Below, one piece after another: positions 25,120-35,990 of a stretch of 64,000 nt of DNA; within the stretch, counting starts at the first letter, position 1, and every line of letters starts with the position of its first letter. The position numbers and the translations under genes are program-made. This stretch comes from UBA4744 sp963723165 (lineage in GTDB: Bacteria; Actinomycetota; Acidimicrobiia; Spongiisociales; UBA4744). The notes beneath the pieces are model-generated. The model saw only the letters and a list, made by a program, of their open reading frames with translations, was not told where the DNA came from and did not search any database. The stretch spans positions 186,001 through 250,000 of the forward strand of contig CAVRPP010000005.1 of the NCBI GenBank assembly GCA_963723165.1. The letters are read 5' to 3'.

Positions 25120-25728
25120 GTGGAAACCGTCGATTTCAAGAAGGAATACCGTGAGCTGTACTCGGCCCCCAAGGGCACACCGGTAATCGTCGACGTGCCA
25201 CCCCTGCAATTTCTGATGGCCGACGGTTCTGGCAACCCGAACACCAGCCCCCGCTTCCCCGAGATCATGGCCGGTCTTTACCCGGTTGCATACACCATGC
25301 GATTTTCGATCAAGGCCGACGAGCAGGTCGCCTATTCGGTGATGCCCCTCCAAGGCCTGTGGTGGCTCCCGGATGGAGAATTCGATTTCAGCGTGAAAGA
25401 CCGATGGTCCTGGACCCTCATGATCATGCAGCCCGACTACGTCACCGAGGAGCGATTCGAAGCCGCCCGGGAAACGGCCAAGAAGAAGGAACCTCTGCCC
25501 ATCTTCGATGAACTCCGGCTCGAGGTCTTTGAGGAGGGTCCGGCCGCCCAGATCATGCACATCGGCCCCTACGCCGACGAGGCACCCACCATCGAGAAGC
25601 TCCATGCGTTCATCCTCGACCAGGGGTACTCATTGCGGGGCAAGCACCACGAGATCTACCTCGGGGATCCCAATCGCTCGGCCCCGGAGAAGCTCAAGAC
25701 CATCATCCGCCAGCCGATCAGGAAGTGA
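25120..25728 (+). CDS. GyrI-like small-molecule-binding protein
   Basis: This protein of about 202 residues has the GyrI-like fold signature: an N-terminal K-K-E-Y-R-E-L-Y segment, P-L-Q-F-L-M-A-D-G-S-G-N-P-N (residues about 29-42), the central strand M-P-L-Q-G-L-W-W, and the C-terminal H-I-G-P-Y-A-D-E-A-P-T-I-E-K-L region and H-H-E-I-Y-L-G-D. Stand-alone members of this group bind small molecules and some hydrolyse cyclopropanoid toxins. The GTG at 25120 is chosen because A-G-G-A-G-G-A lies four bases before it; ATG 25093 is an in-frame alternative. It overlaps the convergent MFS gene by 11 bases. Confidence 0.85.
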   Translation: METVDFKKEYRELYSAPKGTPVIVDVPPLQFLMADGSGNPNTSPRFPEIMAGLYPVAYTMRFSIKADEQVAYSVMPLQGLWWLPDGEFDFSVKDRWSWTLMIMQPDYVTEERFEAARETAKKKEPLPIFDELRLEVFEEGPAAQIMHIGPYADEAPTIEKLHAFILDQGYSLRGKHHEIYLGDPNRSAPEKLKTIIRQPIRK

Positions 25729-26941
25729 CTCCACTCGCCTCCTGAAGAGCTCTGATCGAACGATTGTTGACAATCCGCACGGTTAACACCGTCATCACGA
25801 TCCAGGCTCCCCCCGCCACATAGAACGGCGCCCGTAAACCCAAGCCGGCGGCCAAAAGGCCTCCCAGGAGCGCGCCCACCGGTTGGGTTCCCCAGGCGAT
25901 CAACCGGGCGACGCTGGCTACTCGGCCCCGCAGCTCATCGGGAACGAGCTGCTGTCGGAGGGTGACGGCTACTACGTTCCAATGGATAACCACGAACCCG
26001 TAGAAGAAGAGCAAGGCGCCCACCAGATACACGTCGGAAAGGGCCCCGATCGCTGCCGACAGTACCGCTCCCAAGACGACAACACCCTGGACGGTCGCGC
26101 CGGGACCCAGCCGAGCCACGGTGAACCGACTACTCACTGCTCCAGCCAGGCCTCCCACTCCGACCACTGTGAGCAACACTCCATATCCGATGTCGTTCAC
26201 CCCCAGAATGTCCTGGGCGAAGAGCACAAAGATGGAAATGATCCCCGTTGAGAAGAGGTTGATTCCGCCGGCCATCAGTGAAAGGGTGCGCAAGACCCGG
26301 TTACGCCAAAGCCAACGCAGTCCTTCACCGATGTCGTGTTTGATTGATACCGAGTGGCCGGTTCGCTCAGATGTGAACTGGCCGGCGATGAGTGCGACTA
26401 CTAGCGCAGCGATCAAGAAACTCACCGAGTTCACCAAGAACGGAGCCGCCGCCGCCAATACAAACAGCGCTGCCCCGAGCGGTGGCCCGGCAAACGTTCC
26501 GGCCAGCCACTCGGTGGCCTGCAATCGGCTGTTAGCCGAAGTCAGATCCTGTGACTCCACGAGCTTGGGAACGATCGCTTCGGCGCTGGTGTCGAACATC
26601 GTTTCAGCTGACCCCAGCAAGAACGCCACGCCGTAGATCACCGCCAACCCGGCCTGGTCCGAGGCGATCAGAATGGCTAGGGCACCCACCACGACGGCCC
26701 GGAAGACATCGGTCCAAATCATCACCCGTCGCCGATCGAGACGATCGACCAACGCCCCTGAAATCAGCGCGAACAAGAACCAAGGCAAACGCCCCACCAC
26801 ATTCGCTCCGGACACCAACACCGGGTCGCGGGTAATCGATGCCACCAACAGCGGAAATGCAGCTCCCATCACTCCGTCACCGATGTTCGAGATTGCCGAG
26901 GAAGTCCACAGGAGATTGAAGGATCTTCCGAGTTTCGCCAT
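25718..26941 (-). CDS. MFS transporter (MFS_3 type)
   Basis: A 407-residue, roughly 12-helix transporter. N-terminal F-N-L-L-W-T-S-S-A-I-S-N-I-G-D-G and the loop D-R-L-D-R-R-R-V-M-I-W (after helix 2) place it in the MFS_3 group with macrolide and enterobactin exporters; F-D-T-S-A-E-A-I-V-P-K-L-V in the first half is the typical mid-domain motif of that group. The ATG at 26941 has G-G-A-G-G seven bases upstream and is preferred over 26971. It is divergent from acetyl-CoA synthetase. The substrate is unknown. Confidence 0.86.
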   Translation of the reverse strand: MAKLGRSFNLLWTSSAISNIGDGVMGAAFPLLVASITRDPVLVSGANVVGRLPWFLFALISGALVDRLDRRRVMIWTDVFRAVVVGALAILIASDQAGLAVIYGVAFLLGSAETMFDTSAEAIVPKLVESQDLTSANSRLQATEWLAGTFAGPPLGAALFVLAAAAPFLVNSVSFLIAALVVALIAGQFTSERTGHSVSIKHDIGEGLRWLWRNRVLRTLSLMAGGINLFSTGIISIFVLFAQDILGVNDIGYGVLLTVVGVGGLAGAVSSRFTVARLGPGATVQGVVVLGAVLSAAIGALSDVYLVGALLFFYGFVVIHWNVVAVTLRQQLVPDELRGRVASVARLIAWGTQPVGALLGGLLAAGLGLRAPFYVAGGAWIVMTVLTVRIVNNRSIRALQEASGVTS

Positions 26942-27044
26942 GGGTTTCCTCCCGGGTCGTGACGCTAGCAAGAGCGAGCTTCACCCGACACCAACCCCCT
27001 CGTTCTCGTAGCATGCCGGGACGCGCTGAAAAAGGGAGCCACCG

Positions 27045-29000
<1,956 letters not shown>

Positions 29001-29073
29001 ACCAACCCGGACCTGATGGCTCAGACACATCCCGGGGGTATCGTGTAGTTCCGGCAGGAAGGAGTTGAGCCGC

Positions 29074-29787
29074 ATGCAATGGCGAATGATGGCTTTGCTG
29101 GTGGCTACAACCACCGTCGTCGCGGCTTGCAGTTCGACGGACGCAACCACGACCACGGCACCTCCGACTGCGGCTGAAATCCTGGAGAAGTCGGCCGCCA
29201 TCATGGGCTCGGTGGATACCGTGCAGTTCAGCATCCTGCGCGGTGGAGAACCGGTCTACATCGACACGCAGGGGTTCCTCGAGTTTGTGAGCGCTACGGG
29301 GCGCTATGCGTCGCCCGGAGCTGCAGAAGCACTGGTCACGGTCAGCGCCCTCGGACTATCGACTGAGGTCGGAGCAGTCGTCATCGAGGGCGAAACCTGG
29401 TTGACGAACCCGATCACCGGGTTGTGGGAACCAACGCCTCCCGGCTATACGTTCGACCCGGCCACCCTGTTCGATCCAGAGGTCGGCTTCCGGGCGCTGC
29501 TACGAGAGGGCATTCCCACGGTCGAAGACCTCGGCGATGAGCTGGTAGAAGAGGAGACGTTCCGTCACGTCCGATTCACCGCCGCCGGACCGCGCGTCGA
29601 GGTCATCACGGCCGGCATGGTGCGGGGCGAGGACGTTCTAATCGACGCGTGGATTGAACCCGTTTCGGGCGAACTGCGGCGTGTTACGTTCCCGACCACC
29701 ATCGCTGCCCTGCCGACGGAGTGGGACTTGACGTTCTTCGACTTCGGGGCCGCAATCACCATCACGCCGCCGGATCTCGAAGGATGA
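29074..29787 (+). CDS. LppX/LprAFG-family lipoprotein (LprG-like)
   Basis: The 237-residue protein has a signal peptide ending in a lipobox (V-V-A-A-C, Cys about 17), a short Thr/Ala-rich linker, and an LprG-like beta domain: I-L-E-K-S-A-A-I-M-G-S-V-D-T-V-Q-F near 40-56, then E-T-W-L-T-N-P-I-T-G-L-W-E and a D-P-x-x-L-F-D-P segment near 130. In mycobacteria LprG binds triacylated lipids and hands them to the cell envelope together with the MFS exporter P55. The ATG at 29074 is nine bases from A-G-G-A-G and preferred to a TTG at 29065. Its stop overlaps the following MFS gene by four bases, the same pairing as lprG-p55. Confidence 0.82.
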   Translation: MQWRMMALLVATTTVVAACSSTDATTTTAPPTAAEILEKSAAIMGSVDTVQFSILRGGEPVYIDTQGFLEFVSATGRYASPGAAEALVTVSALGLSTEVGAVVIEGETWLTNPITGLWEPTPPGYTFDPATLFDPEVGFRALLREGIPTVEDLGDELVEEETFRHVRFTAAGPRVEVITAGMVRGEDVLIDAWIEPVSGELRRVTFPTTIAALPTEWDLTFFDFGAAITITPPDLEG

Positions 29788-31301
29788 GCCGGAAGGCCTC
29801 CCCAAAACTCGTTCTGGCGGTGGTCGGGTTCGGCGTATTCATCGCCGCCGACGACTTGACCGTCGTAGCGACAATGCTCCGCCCCATCATCGGGGATCTC
29901 GGGATCGTTCTACCGGACGGGCTCAACCAGATGGCCTGGATCGTCAACGCCTACCTGATTGCATACGTCGCCGTTATGCCGTTCATGGGGAGGCTCAGCG
30001 ACGTGTGGGGGCGACGCCGAACCTATATCGCTTCGCTCGCCCTCTTCCTGGTCGGATCCATCGTGGTGCCGCTGGCACCCAACTACGGGATCTTTCTGGT
30101 GGGACGGGTGCTCACCGCCATGGGAGGCGGGGCGCTCGTACCGATCGGGCTGGCCATCGTCGCCGACGTTTTCGCCGAGAATCGTCGCGCCCGGGCCCTC
30201 GGCACTTTGGGAGCGATCGACACTCTGGGTTGGGTGTGGGGTCCGCTCTACGGAGCGATGCTCGTGCGGTTCCTATCGTGGCGGTGGCAGTTCTACCTCA
30301 ATATCCCGCTGGCCATCATCGGTATCGTGGCCGCCTGGTACGTGCTCGAACACGTCGGGAAACCGACCCGCAACCGGATCGACTGGGTCGGAGCAGGCAC
30401 GCTGTCGGTTGCGTTGGTTGCTTTGAACGTCGCTCTCCTCGAATCTGCTCAGATCCAGAGTGTGACCGGACTGGAAGAGCTGACCGGTTCCGCCCGGGGC
30501 CCAATGTGGTGGCTGCTGGCGGTTGCCGCCGTCGCCCTGGCATCGTTCTTCGCCCATCAGGCCAGAACAGATGACCCTTTGGTGCCGCTGCGTCTCTTCA
30601 AGGGCCGCAACCTCACCACAGCCGTCATCGTCAACTTTCTGGTTGGAGCCACGCTCGTCATTGTGATGGTCGACGTGCCGTTGTTTGTCAACGTGGTCGA
30701 ATCGGGTATCGAGCGGGCGGCGGTCATCGCCGGTTGGGTCCTCAGCGCGCTGACCGCGGCCATGGCGATCGCATCGTACGCAGGCGGGAGGATGACCGAG
30801 CGGTGGTCGTATCGTCCCCCGATTCTTTTCGGGTTGATCGCAGTTCTCGCCGGATTCCTGCTTCTCGGAACCGGCTGGACTCCCGCAACCAGTTACCTGC
30901 AGATGGCCTGGCAGCTGGCCATACTTGGCACCGGTTTCGGGTTGGTTTTTGCCCCGGTCACCGCCGCGGTGGTGGATTCGGCGCCGGCCGATGAGCGCGG
31001 CGTGGCGGCCAGCCTGGTGATGGTGCTGCGGCTCATGGGCCTGAGCGTTGGTTTGTCGGGACTCACCGCCTGGGGCATATACCGCTACGGGGTGCTTCGC
31101 ACTTCGATCGTGCTCCCACCCCTCGGCGACCCCACCTACCAGGATGCCTTGCGCACCGCCCAGGAAGAACTGACCACCTCGGCGTTGGCGGAGACCTTCC
31201 TGGCTGCTGCGGTCATCATCGCCATCGGCATCGGTGTGGCCCTCTTCATGAAGAACGTGACACCGGCACCGGCCGCAGCTCAGTCAGATTCGTCCGGGTA
31301 G
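29784..31301 (+). CDS. 14-helix MFS exporter (P55/EmrB-like)
   Basis: A 505-residue DHA2-type transporter with about 14 helices. Near the N-terminus it has D-D-L-T-V-V-A-T-M-L-R-P-I and the acidic first helix typical of the EmrB/QacA group, the loop G-R-L-S-D-V-W-G-R-R-R-T after helix 2 and the antiporter motif region G-A-I-D-T-L-G-W-V-W-G-P-L. It is translationally coupled to an LprG-like lipoprotein, mirroring mycobacterial Rv1410c (P55)/LprG, so export of an envelope lipid is the leading idea. Its 3' end overlaps the convergent NADH dehydrogenase gene by 22 bases. Confidence 0.85.
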   Translation: MSRKASPKLVLAVVGFGVFIAADDLTVVATMLRPIIGDLGIVLPDGLNQMAWIVNAYLIAYVAVMPFMGRLSDVWGRRRTYIASLALFLVGSIVVPLAPNYGIFLVGRVLTAMGGGALVPIGLAIVADVFAENRRARALGTLGAIDTLGWVWGPLYGAMLVRFLSWRWQFYLNIPLAIIGIVAAWYVLEHVGKPTRNRIDWVGAGTLSVALVALNVALLESAQIQSVTGLEELTGSARGPMWWLLAVAAVALASFFAHQARTDDPLVPLRLFKGRNLTTAVIVNFLVGATLVIVMVDVPLFVNVVESGIERAAVIAGWVLSALTAAMAIASYAGGRMTERWSYRPPILFGLIAVLAGFLLLGTGWTPATSYLQMAWQLAILGTGFGLVFAPVTAAVVDSAPADERGVAASLVMVLRLMGLSVGLSGLTAWGIYRYGVLRTSIVLPPLGDPTYQDALRTAQEELTTSALAETFLAAAVIIAIGIGVALFMKNVTPAPAAAQSDSSG

Positions 31302-32536
31302 AGGATCAGGCGAGCGCTGCGGCTGTAGGTGAGGTAGGAACGGGTCCACTCGAACAGGACCACGGCTCGGTTCCGGAAGCCGATCAGGAACAGGATGTGG
31401 ATGAACAGCCAGGCCAGCCAGGCCGGCAACCCCCACAGCCGGATACCTTTGACTACGGCAATAGCCGAGCTCCGGCCCAGGGTGGCCATCGTGCCCCGGT
31501 CAACGTACCTGAACGCCCGGGTCGGCTCACCCCGAACGGTTCGGACGATCGAATCGGCTGCGTGCTTGCCCATCTGTATCGCTGCCGGAGCGATCCCGGG
31601 CAGCAGCTTGCCGTCCTGGACCACCCGGGCCAGGTCACCGACTACGAACACCTCCCGATGACCCGGAACCGTCAGGTCGGGCGCAACCACCACCCGACCT
31701 GCCCGGTCCAGGTCCGTACCCAATGAGGCGCCCAGGCTGGAGGCAGTTACGCCGGCTGCCCAGAGAATCGTCCGGCACGGAAGACGTTCCGTGCCCAGAT
31801 CGACTCCGTCGGCGTCGATGTCCGTGACAGGCACTCCCGTGCGGATCTCCACTCCCAACCGTTCGAGCTGGCGATGTGCCCGGGCCGACAGACGAGGGGG
31901 ATATCCGGACAGGATCCGCTCCCCGGCTTCGATCAGCACGACGCGGGCGTCGCCGGCATCGAAGTTGCGGAACTCTTCCTTGAGTGTGTGCCGGGAGAGC
32001 TCGGCCAGGGCGCCCGCCAGTTCCGCGCCGGTGGGTCCGCCGCCGATCACTGCAAAGGTGAGCAAAGCGCCTCGCTCCCCGGCGTCCCGAACGATTTCTG
32101 CTCGCTCGAAGGCGGACAACACCCTCTGGCGGATCTCGAGAGCATCCTCGATGCTCTTCAGCCCGGGAGCATGGGCCGCCCATGCTTCGTGACCGAAATA
32201 GGAGTCAGTGGCCCCGGTCGCCACGATCAGGAAGTCGTAGGCGACCCGGTTGCCGTCGGCCAGCCTCACGTTCCGCTCGTTGAGATCGACCGACACGACC
32301 TCGGCCAGCTGCACTTCCGTGTTTTTTTGCTTGCGGAGAATCCGGCGTATCGGCTCTCCGATATCGATGGCGCTCAAACCGGCGGTTGCTACCTGATAGA
32401 GCAGCGGTTGGAAGACATGGTGGTTGCGGCGGTCGATCAGGGTGACGGAAACGGGGACGGAACGCAGCGCTTTGGCGGCATAGAGCCCGCCAAAGCCTCC
32501 GCCGATGATGACGACCCTTGGGAGCACATTCTGCAT
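31280..32536 (-). CDS. ndh: Type II NADH:quinone oxidoreductase
   Basis: The 418-residue single-subunit respiratory dehydrogenase has two dinucleotide folds: V-V-I-I-G-G-G-F-G-G-L-Y-A-A (residues 8-21, FAD) and F-A-V-I-G-G-G-P-T-G-A-E-L-A-G near 162 (NADH). N-H-H-V-F-Q-P-L-L-Y-Q-V-A-T (about 38-51) and L-P-C-R-T-I-L-W-A-A-G-V are diagnostic, as is the C-terminal hydrophobic segment L-W-G-L-P-A-W-L-A-W-L that attaches such enzymes to the membrane. It passes electrons from NADH to the quinone pool without pumping protons. It converges on the P55-like gene. Confidence 0.94.
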   Translation of the reverse strand: MQNVLPRVVIIGGGFGGLYAAKALRSVPVSVTLIDRRNHHVFQPLLYQVATAGLSAIDIGEPIRRILRKQKNTEVQLAEVVSVDLNERNVRLADGNRVAYDFLIVATGATDSYFGHEAWAAHAPGLKSIEDALEIRQRVLSAFERAEIVRDAGERGALLTFAVIGGGPTGAELAGALAELSRHTLKEEFRNFDAGDARVVLIEAGERILSGYPPRLSARAHRQLERLGVEIRTGVPVTDIDADGVDLGTERLPCRTILWAAGVTASSLGASLGTDLDRAGRVVVAPDLTVPGHREVFVVGDLARVVQDGKLLPGIAPAAIQMGKHAADSIVRTVRGEPTRAFRYVDRGTMATLGRSSAIAVVKGIRLWGLPAWLAWLFIHILFLIGFRNRAVVLFEWTRSYLTYSRSARLILYPDESD

Positions 32537-32611
32537 CTCTCACGGCGAATCTACCGGGAGCGCGGGCTTACCGATCTCTCTCCTGCAGGTCCGGCTCCCG
32601 TACCACTGGAC

Positions 32612-33088
32612 TCACACTTTCTTGGGGACGCTCCCCGTCCAGCTGAACACATACCGCATGCATTTGTGACCGAAGTCGGCGGTGGGGTCAAACATAAGCG
32701 GACAGCCTCCGTCGATCACAGTGATCCCCTTGCTTCGACCGAACTCGGCCGCAGCGGGTGAAACGCTGCCCTGTCCGAAAGAACGGTGCATCCACACGTT
32801 CTTGATCCCGAGCTCGTCACACTCGTGCATGGTCGCTTCGGCCGTCTCGGGACGCGTGCCGATAACCACGGCCTCAACACCTCCGGGAATGGAAGCGAGA
32901 TCGTGGAAGCAAGGATCCCCCTCGACCTCATCAGCGTTGGGGTTGACCGCAAATACTTCGTAACCCCGGTCTTTGAGTCGCTGATACACAATGTTGCCGC
33001 CGTGTCCCTGAGGATTGCGGGACACCCCGGTGACCGCAACCCGCTTGTGGCTCAAGAATTCCGTCGTTGCTTCTTTGATAGTGATCAC
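32612..33088 (-). CDS. CoA-binding domain protein (YccU-like)
   Basis: A protein of about 158 residues consisting of one CoA_binding_2 Rossmann domain: V-A-V-T-G-V-S-R-N-P-Q-G-H-G-G-N (about 19-34), N-P-N-A-D-E-V-E-G, V-V-I-G-T-R-P-E-T and W-M-H-R-S-F-G-Q-G, ending D-G-G-C-P-L-M-F. Family members resemble the CoA-binding part of succinyl-CoA synthetase; the ligand and role are not established. GTG 33088 is used because an A-A-G-G lies upstream at a suitable distance; GTG 33094 is also possible. An open frame continuing to 33478 overlaps the divergent SDR gene and is not family-like. Confidence 0.85.
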   Translation of the reverse strand: MITIKEATTEFLSHKRVAVTGVSRNPQGHGGNIVYQRLKDRGYEVFAVNPNADEVEGDPCFHDLASIPGGVEAVVIGTRPETAEATMHECDELGIKNVWMHRSFGQGSVSPAAAEFGRSKGITVIDGGCPLMFDPTADFGHKCMRYVFSWTGSVPKKV

Positions 33089-33225
33089 GGGCACCCTTCC
33101 GTCGGATCGTTTCAGTATCTCCCCGACGGGCAAACTAGGGACAGGGCCAAAGGTCAATTCCTCGGGTGTCTTTGGAGGTAGGCAGCCGTCAAGCGGTAAC
33201 CTGCCGTTCCGCTCGGAGAAGGACC

Positions 33226-34077
33226 ATGAACGCCCCCTGGAGTGTCGACGGCAAGGTGAGCATCGTGACCGGATCCAACACCGGTCTCGGCCGCACCACG
33301 GCGGTGGAGTTGGCGCGCCGGGGTTCTCACGTCTTCCTGGCTTCCCGCTCGGCAGAAAGGACCGGGCCCGTCGTTGACGCCATTCGCCGGGAGTACGGTC
33401 CAGATCGGGCCGACTTCTTGCCGATCGACCTCGCCTCCCTTCGCACGGTGAAGCGGGCCGCCGAGAACTTCCTGGCACGGGATCTCCCCATCCACCTCCT
33501 GGTAAACAACGCAGGCGAGTTCGGTCAGACGGGATCGACCGAAGATGGCTTCCAGATGACCTTCGGAGTCAACTACCTCGGCCACTACCTCTTCACGCGC
33601 CTGCTGCTGGAACGAATGAAGGCGTCGGCACCCGCCCGGATCGTGCATGTGTCCAGCGACATGCACTACGGGGCAAAGGAGATCGACTGGACCAGGCTGC
33701 ACGCTCCCAGCCGGCTGCCGGGCATCTCCGAGTATCGGGTATCCAAACTGGCCAACGTCCTCTTCAATGCGGCCCTTGCGCGGAGACTCGACGGCCGTGG
33801 ACCGAACACCTTTGCGGCCCACCCGGGCGGTGTTGCGACCGATATCTACCGCCGGGTCCCGCAGCCGGTCCGGGGTCTGATAACCAGAGTGCTGCTGACC
33901 CCTGAGGAAGGGGCCAGGACCCAGATCCGCCTGGCCGTCGATCCGGCCCTGGTGGACCAGACCGGCCTGTACTACGCCAATGAGCGTCCGAAGCAGCCGA
34001 GTCCTCTTGCCCGGGATGAGCAACTTGGGGAAGAACTGTGGGCTAGGAGCGAGGAATGGGTCGCCGCCTATCTGTGA
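33226..34077 (+). CDS. Short-chain dehydrogenase (retinol dehydrogenase-like)
   Basis: The 283-residue SDR has the cofactor motif V-T-G-S-N-T-G-L-G-R (residues about 14-23), N-N-A-G-E near 89, catalytic Ser in V-H-V-S-S-D-M and Y-x-x-x-K as Y-R-V-S-K near 171. The overall pattern (S-R-S-A-E-R... D-L-A-S-L-R-T-V) is that of the WWOX/retinol-dehydrogenase branch, which acts on hydrophobic alcohols or ketones with NADP(H); the exact substrate is unknown. The ATG at 33226 is preceded by G-G-A-G-A-A-G-G. An upstream frame to 33166 lacks homology. Confidence 0.85.
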   Translation: MNAPWSVDGKVSIVTGSNTGLGRTTAVELARRGSHVFLASRSAERTGPVVDAIRREYGPDRADFLPIDLASLRTVKRAAENFLARDLPIHLLVNNAGEFGQTGSTEDGFQMTFGVNYLGHYLFTRLLLERMKASAPARIVHVSSDMHYGAKEIDWTRLHAPSRLPGISEYRVSKLANVLFNAALARRLDGRGPNTFAAHPGGVATDIYRRVPQPVRGLITRVLLTPEEGARTQIRLAVDPALVDQTGLYYANERPKQPSPLARDEQLGEELWARSEEWVAAYL

Positions 34078-34104
34078 GGCCGGCTATCGCTGAGCCCGCC
34101 GGCC
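34078..34104. terminator. Hairpin between convergent genes
   Basis: G-G-C-C-G-G-C (34078-34084) pairs perfectly with G-C-C-G-G-C-C (34098-34104) around a 13-base loop, directly after the SDR stop at 34077 and overlapping the end of the methyltransferase gene. There is no T tract. Confidence 0.4.
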
Positions 34105-34665
34105 GAGTAGCGCCACCTGATTCCGTTTGAACGTTGGCCGATCCAACACAACCAGCCCGGAGCGGGCGGCGAGTTGGAGCCCCTCGTCGAAACCCTCGTC
34201 TCCCCCGCCATGTGAGCGCGGTTCCACGATCAAGACCTTCCCCGTCGGACGCAACGCTTGATGAAGCTCCTCGAAGAAGCCCCCCGGGTTGGCCAGCTCG
34301 TGCACAACGTAGAACGCCAGCACCAGATCGACCTGCCCGTCCAGATCCGGGATGCCCAAACGATCCTCAGCGACCTGTCGGATGTCAATGCGTTCAAGGA
34401 GTCCGGCCCGCCCGGCTCGCCTCCGCAGCCCGTCCAGCATGCGCTTCTGCAAGTCAACGGCTACGACCCGGCCCGTTACGCCCACCCGTCTGGCCAACTC
34501 GAGCGTGAAGAACCCCATGCCGCAACCGGGCTCGAGCACCACCATCCCGTCCTCAACATAGGGAGCGACCAGGTCTGATGGGTTTTGCAGCAGCTTGCGG
34601 AGCGGACTGGCCAGGACATATCCCAACCACCACGGGCACGGTTCGGCCTGATGCTCAGCCGCCAT
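34084..34665 (-). CDS. SAM-dependent methyltransferase
   Basis: A 193-residue class I methyltransferase. Motif I reads V-L-E-P-G-C-G-M-G-F-F-T (residues about 43-54), motif II ends V-V-A-V-D-L-Q, then D-L-V-L-A-F-Y-V-V-H-E-L (about 114-125). The N-terminus H-Q-A-E-P-C-P-W-W-L-G-Y resembles a group of small methyltransferases of unknown substrate. ATG 34665 overlaps the stop of the flavodoxin-like gene by one base (T-G-A-T-G), so the two genes are coupled. An in-frame ATG at 34701 would extend it into that gene. Confidence 0.85.
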   Translation of the reverse strand: MAAEHQAEPCPWWLGYVLASPLRKLLQNPSDLVAPYVEDGMVVLEPGCGMGFFTLELARRVGVTGRVVAVDLQKRMLDGLRRRAGRAGLLERIDIRQVAEDRLGIPDLDGQVDLVLAFYVVHELANPGGFFEELHQALRPTGKVLIVEPRSHGGGDEGFDEGLQLAARSGLVVLDRPTFKRNQVALLGRRAQR

Positions 34666-35411
34666 CAGCGATATTCGGGGTTCGGGTAGTCGAACCGGCA
34701 ACCCGCATCCCAGAGTGAACGCTGATTGCCGTGCGCAGGTACACCCCCGGCGTCTTTGAGCATGCGTGCCATGTGCAAGAGATTCCAGGTCATGAAGGTC
34801 GTGTTCCTATTGGTGAAGTCGTTCTCCGGTCCACCTGATCCAGGATCCAGGTACGAGGGACCGGGCCCCGATTCTCCGAGCCAACCGGCATCGGCTTGCG
34901 GGGGGATGACATATCCGAGGTGTTGGAGGCTGTACAGCACGTTCATGCCAATGTGTTTTGCGCCATCCTCGTTGCCGGTGACCAGACAGCCGCCCACTTT
35001 CCCGTAGTAGGCGTACTGGCCTTCATCGTTGAGGTGGCTCGACGTGCTGTAGAGACGCTCGATGACCTGCGTGCAGACCGAGGACTTCTCGCCCAGCCAG
35101 ATCGGCGAACCTATCACGAGGATGTCGGCCCCATGCACCTTCTGATAGATGGCCGGCCAGTCGTCTCGATCCCAACCGTGCTCGGTCATATCGCCGAAGA
35201 CGCCGGTCGCGATCTGGTGATCGACCGCCCGGACGGTCTCCGTGGTCACCTGGTTCGCCTCCATGATGGCTATGGCGATGTCCATCAATCCCTGGGTATG
35301 CGACACGTCCGGAGATTTCTTGAGTGTGCAGTTAACGAAGAGCGCCGTGAGGTCAGAGAAATCCCAGCGACTCTGGGTGCACAAGTCTTGCTGGAACTCG
35401 TTCAGTTGCAT
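34665..35411 (-). CDS. Flavodoxin/NADPH-dependent FMN reductase family protein
   Basis: The 248-residue protein has a flavodoxin-like core: A-L-F-V-N-C-T-L-K-K-S-P (residues 23-34; the phosphate-loop region), I-L-V-I-G-S-P-I-W-L-G-E-K-S-S near 96-110 and G-G-C-L-V-T-G-N-E-D-G-A-K near 140-152, which are typical of FMN-binding WrbA/iron-sulfur flavoprotein relatives. It is probably a flavin-dependent quinone or nitro reductase. It precedes and is coupled to the methyltransferase gene. Confidence 0.82.
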   Translation of the reverse strand: MQLNEFQQDLCTQSRWDFSDLTALFVNCTLKKSPDVSHTQGLMDIAIAIMEANQVTTETVRAVDHQIATGVFGDMTEHGWDRDDWPAIYQKVHGADILVIGSPIWLGEKSSVCTQVIERLYSTSSHLNDEGQYAYYGKVGGCLVTGNEDGAKHIGMNVLYSLQHLGYVIPPQADAGWLGESGPGPSYLDPGSGGPENDFTNRNTTFMTWNLLHMARMLKDAGGVPAHGNQRSLWDAGCRFDYPNPEYR

Positions 35412-35515
35412 GGGTTCTCTTTCTGGTCGGCTCGCTTCGGGCGAGCATATCCGTAAGCAATCACAACCGCAGGCGGGGCGTCCTGCTCGTAGTTGTGAGC
35501 GCCTAGCCTTGGAAT

Positions 35516-35878
35516 ATGAGCATCGAGATCACTACCGAACCGCAGAGTCTTCAAGTGCGACTCGGCGGCATAGAGGGGCTGCTGGCCATCAAGAGACGGC
35601 TGGATATCCCCACCCACCTCGTCACCAGGGCTGAGGCAATCGATCGCAAGGACATCCCCCGCGGAGAGGGAACCTGGTTGCGGGCCCCCGGAACCTACGT
35701 TCCGGGACTCGTCCGGCACGGATCTTACGGGCGGCAACCCCATCGCGAGTTCTGGGCGGTGTTCCGTCCCAGGCGTGTGCTCGTGATCTCAATCCGCGAT
35801 TGGGAGTACACCCGGGTCGTGCTGGGTGTAGCAGACCCGGAGGTACACGCCTCGGCGATCTCCGCCGCCGCCGGTTGA
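35516..35878 (+). CDS. Small hypothetical protein, possibly PH-like
   Basis: A soluble protein of 120 residues with alternating strand-like segments (S-L-Q-V-R-L-G-G, H-L-V-T-R-A-E-A-I, E-F-W-A-V-F-R-P-R-R-V-L-V-I-S-I) and a conserved-looking R-A-P-G-T-Y-V-P-G-L-V-R-H-G-S-Y. I recall similar actinobacterial proteins of unknown function whose fold may resemble bacterial PH domains, but I cannot confirm this. The ATG at 35516 is the first in frame. No operon partner: the flavodoxin gene diverges and the GTPase begins 113 bases downstream. Confidence 0.65.
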   Translation: MSIEITTEPQSLQVRLGGIEGLLAIKRRLDIPTHLVTRAEAIDRKDIPRGEGTWLRAPGTYVPGLVRHGSYGRQPHREFWAVFRPRRVLVISIRDWEYTRVVLGVADPEVHASAISAAAG

Positions 35879-35990
35879 TCGGACGAGTCGGCTTTCTTCA
35901 CGGGGCGGCCGGCGGACCGCCCCCGGGTTGCGGCGGCCCCCTCAGGGCATCTGTCACACGCACCGTACGAATCGACCAGAATAGGACTCG

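Noticed and set aside
33089..33478. N-terminal extension of the CoA-binding protein
   Set aside because: The extra residues are Arg/Pro/Ser-rich, antisense to the SDR gene and not part of the family.
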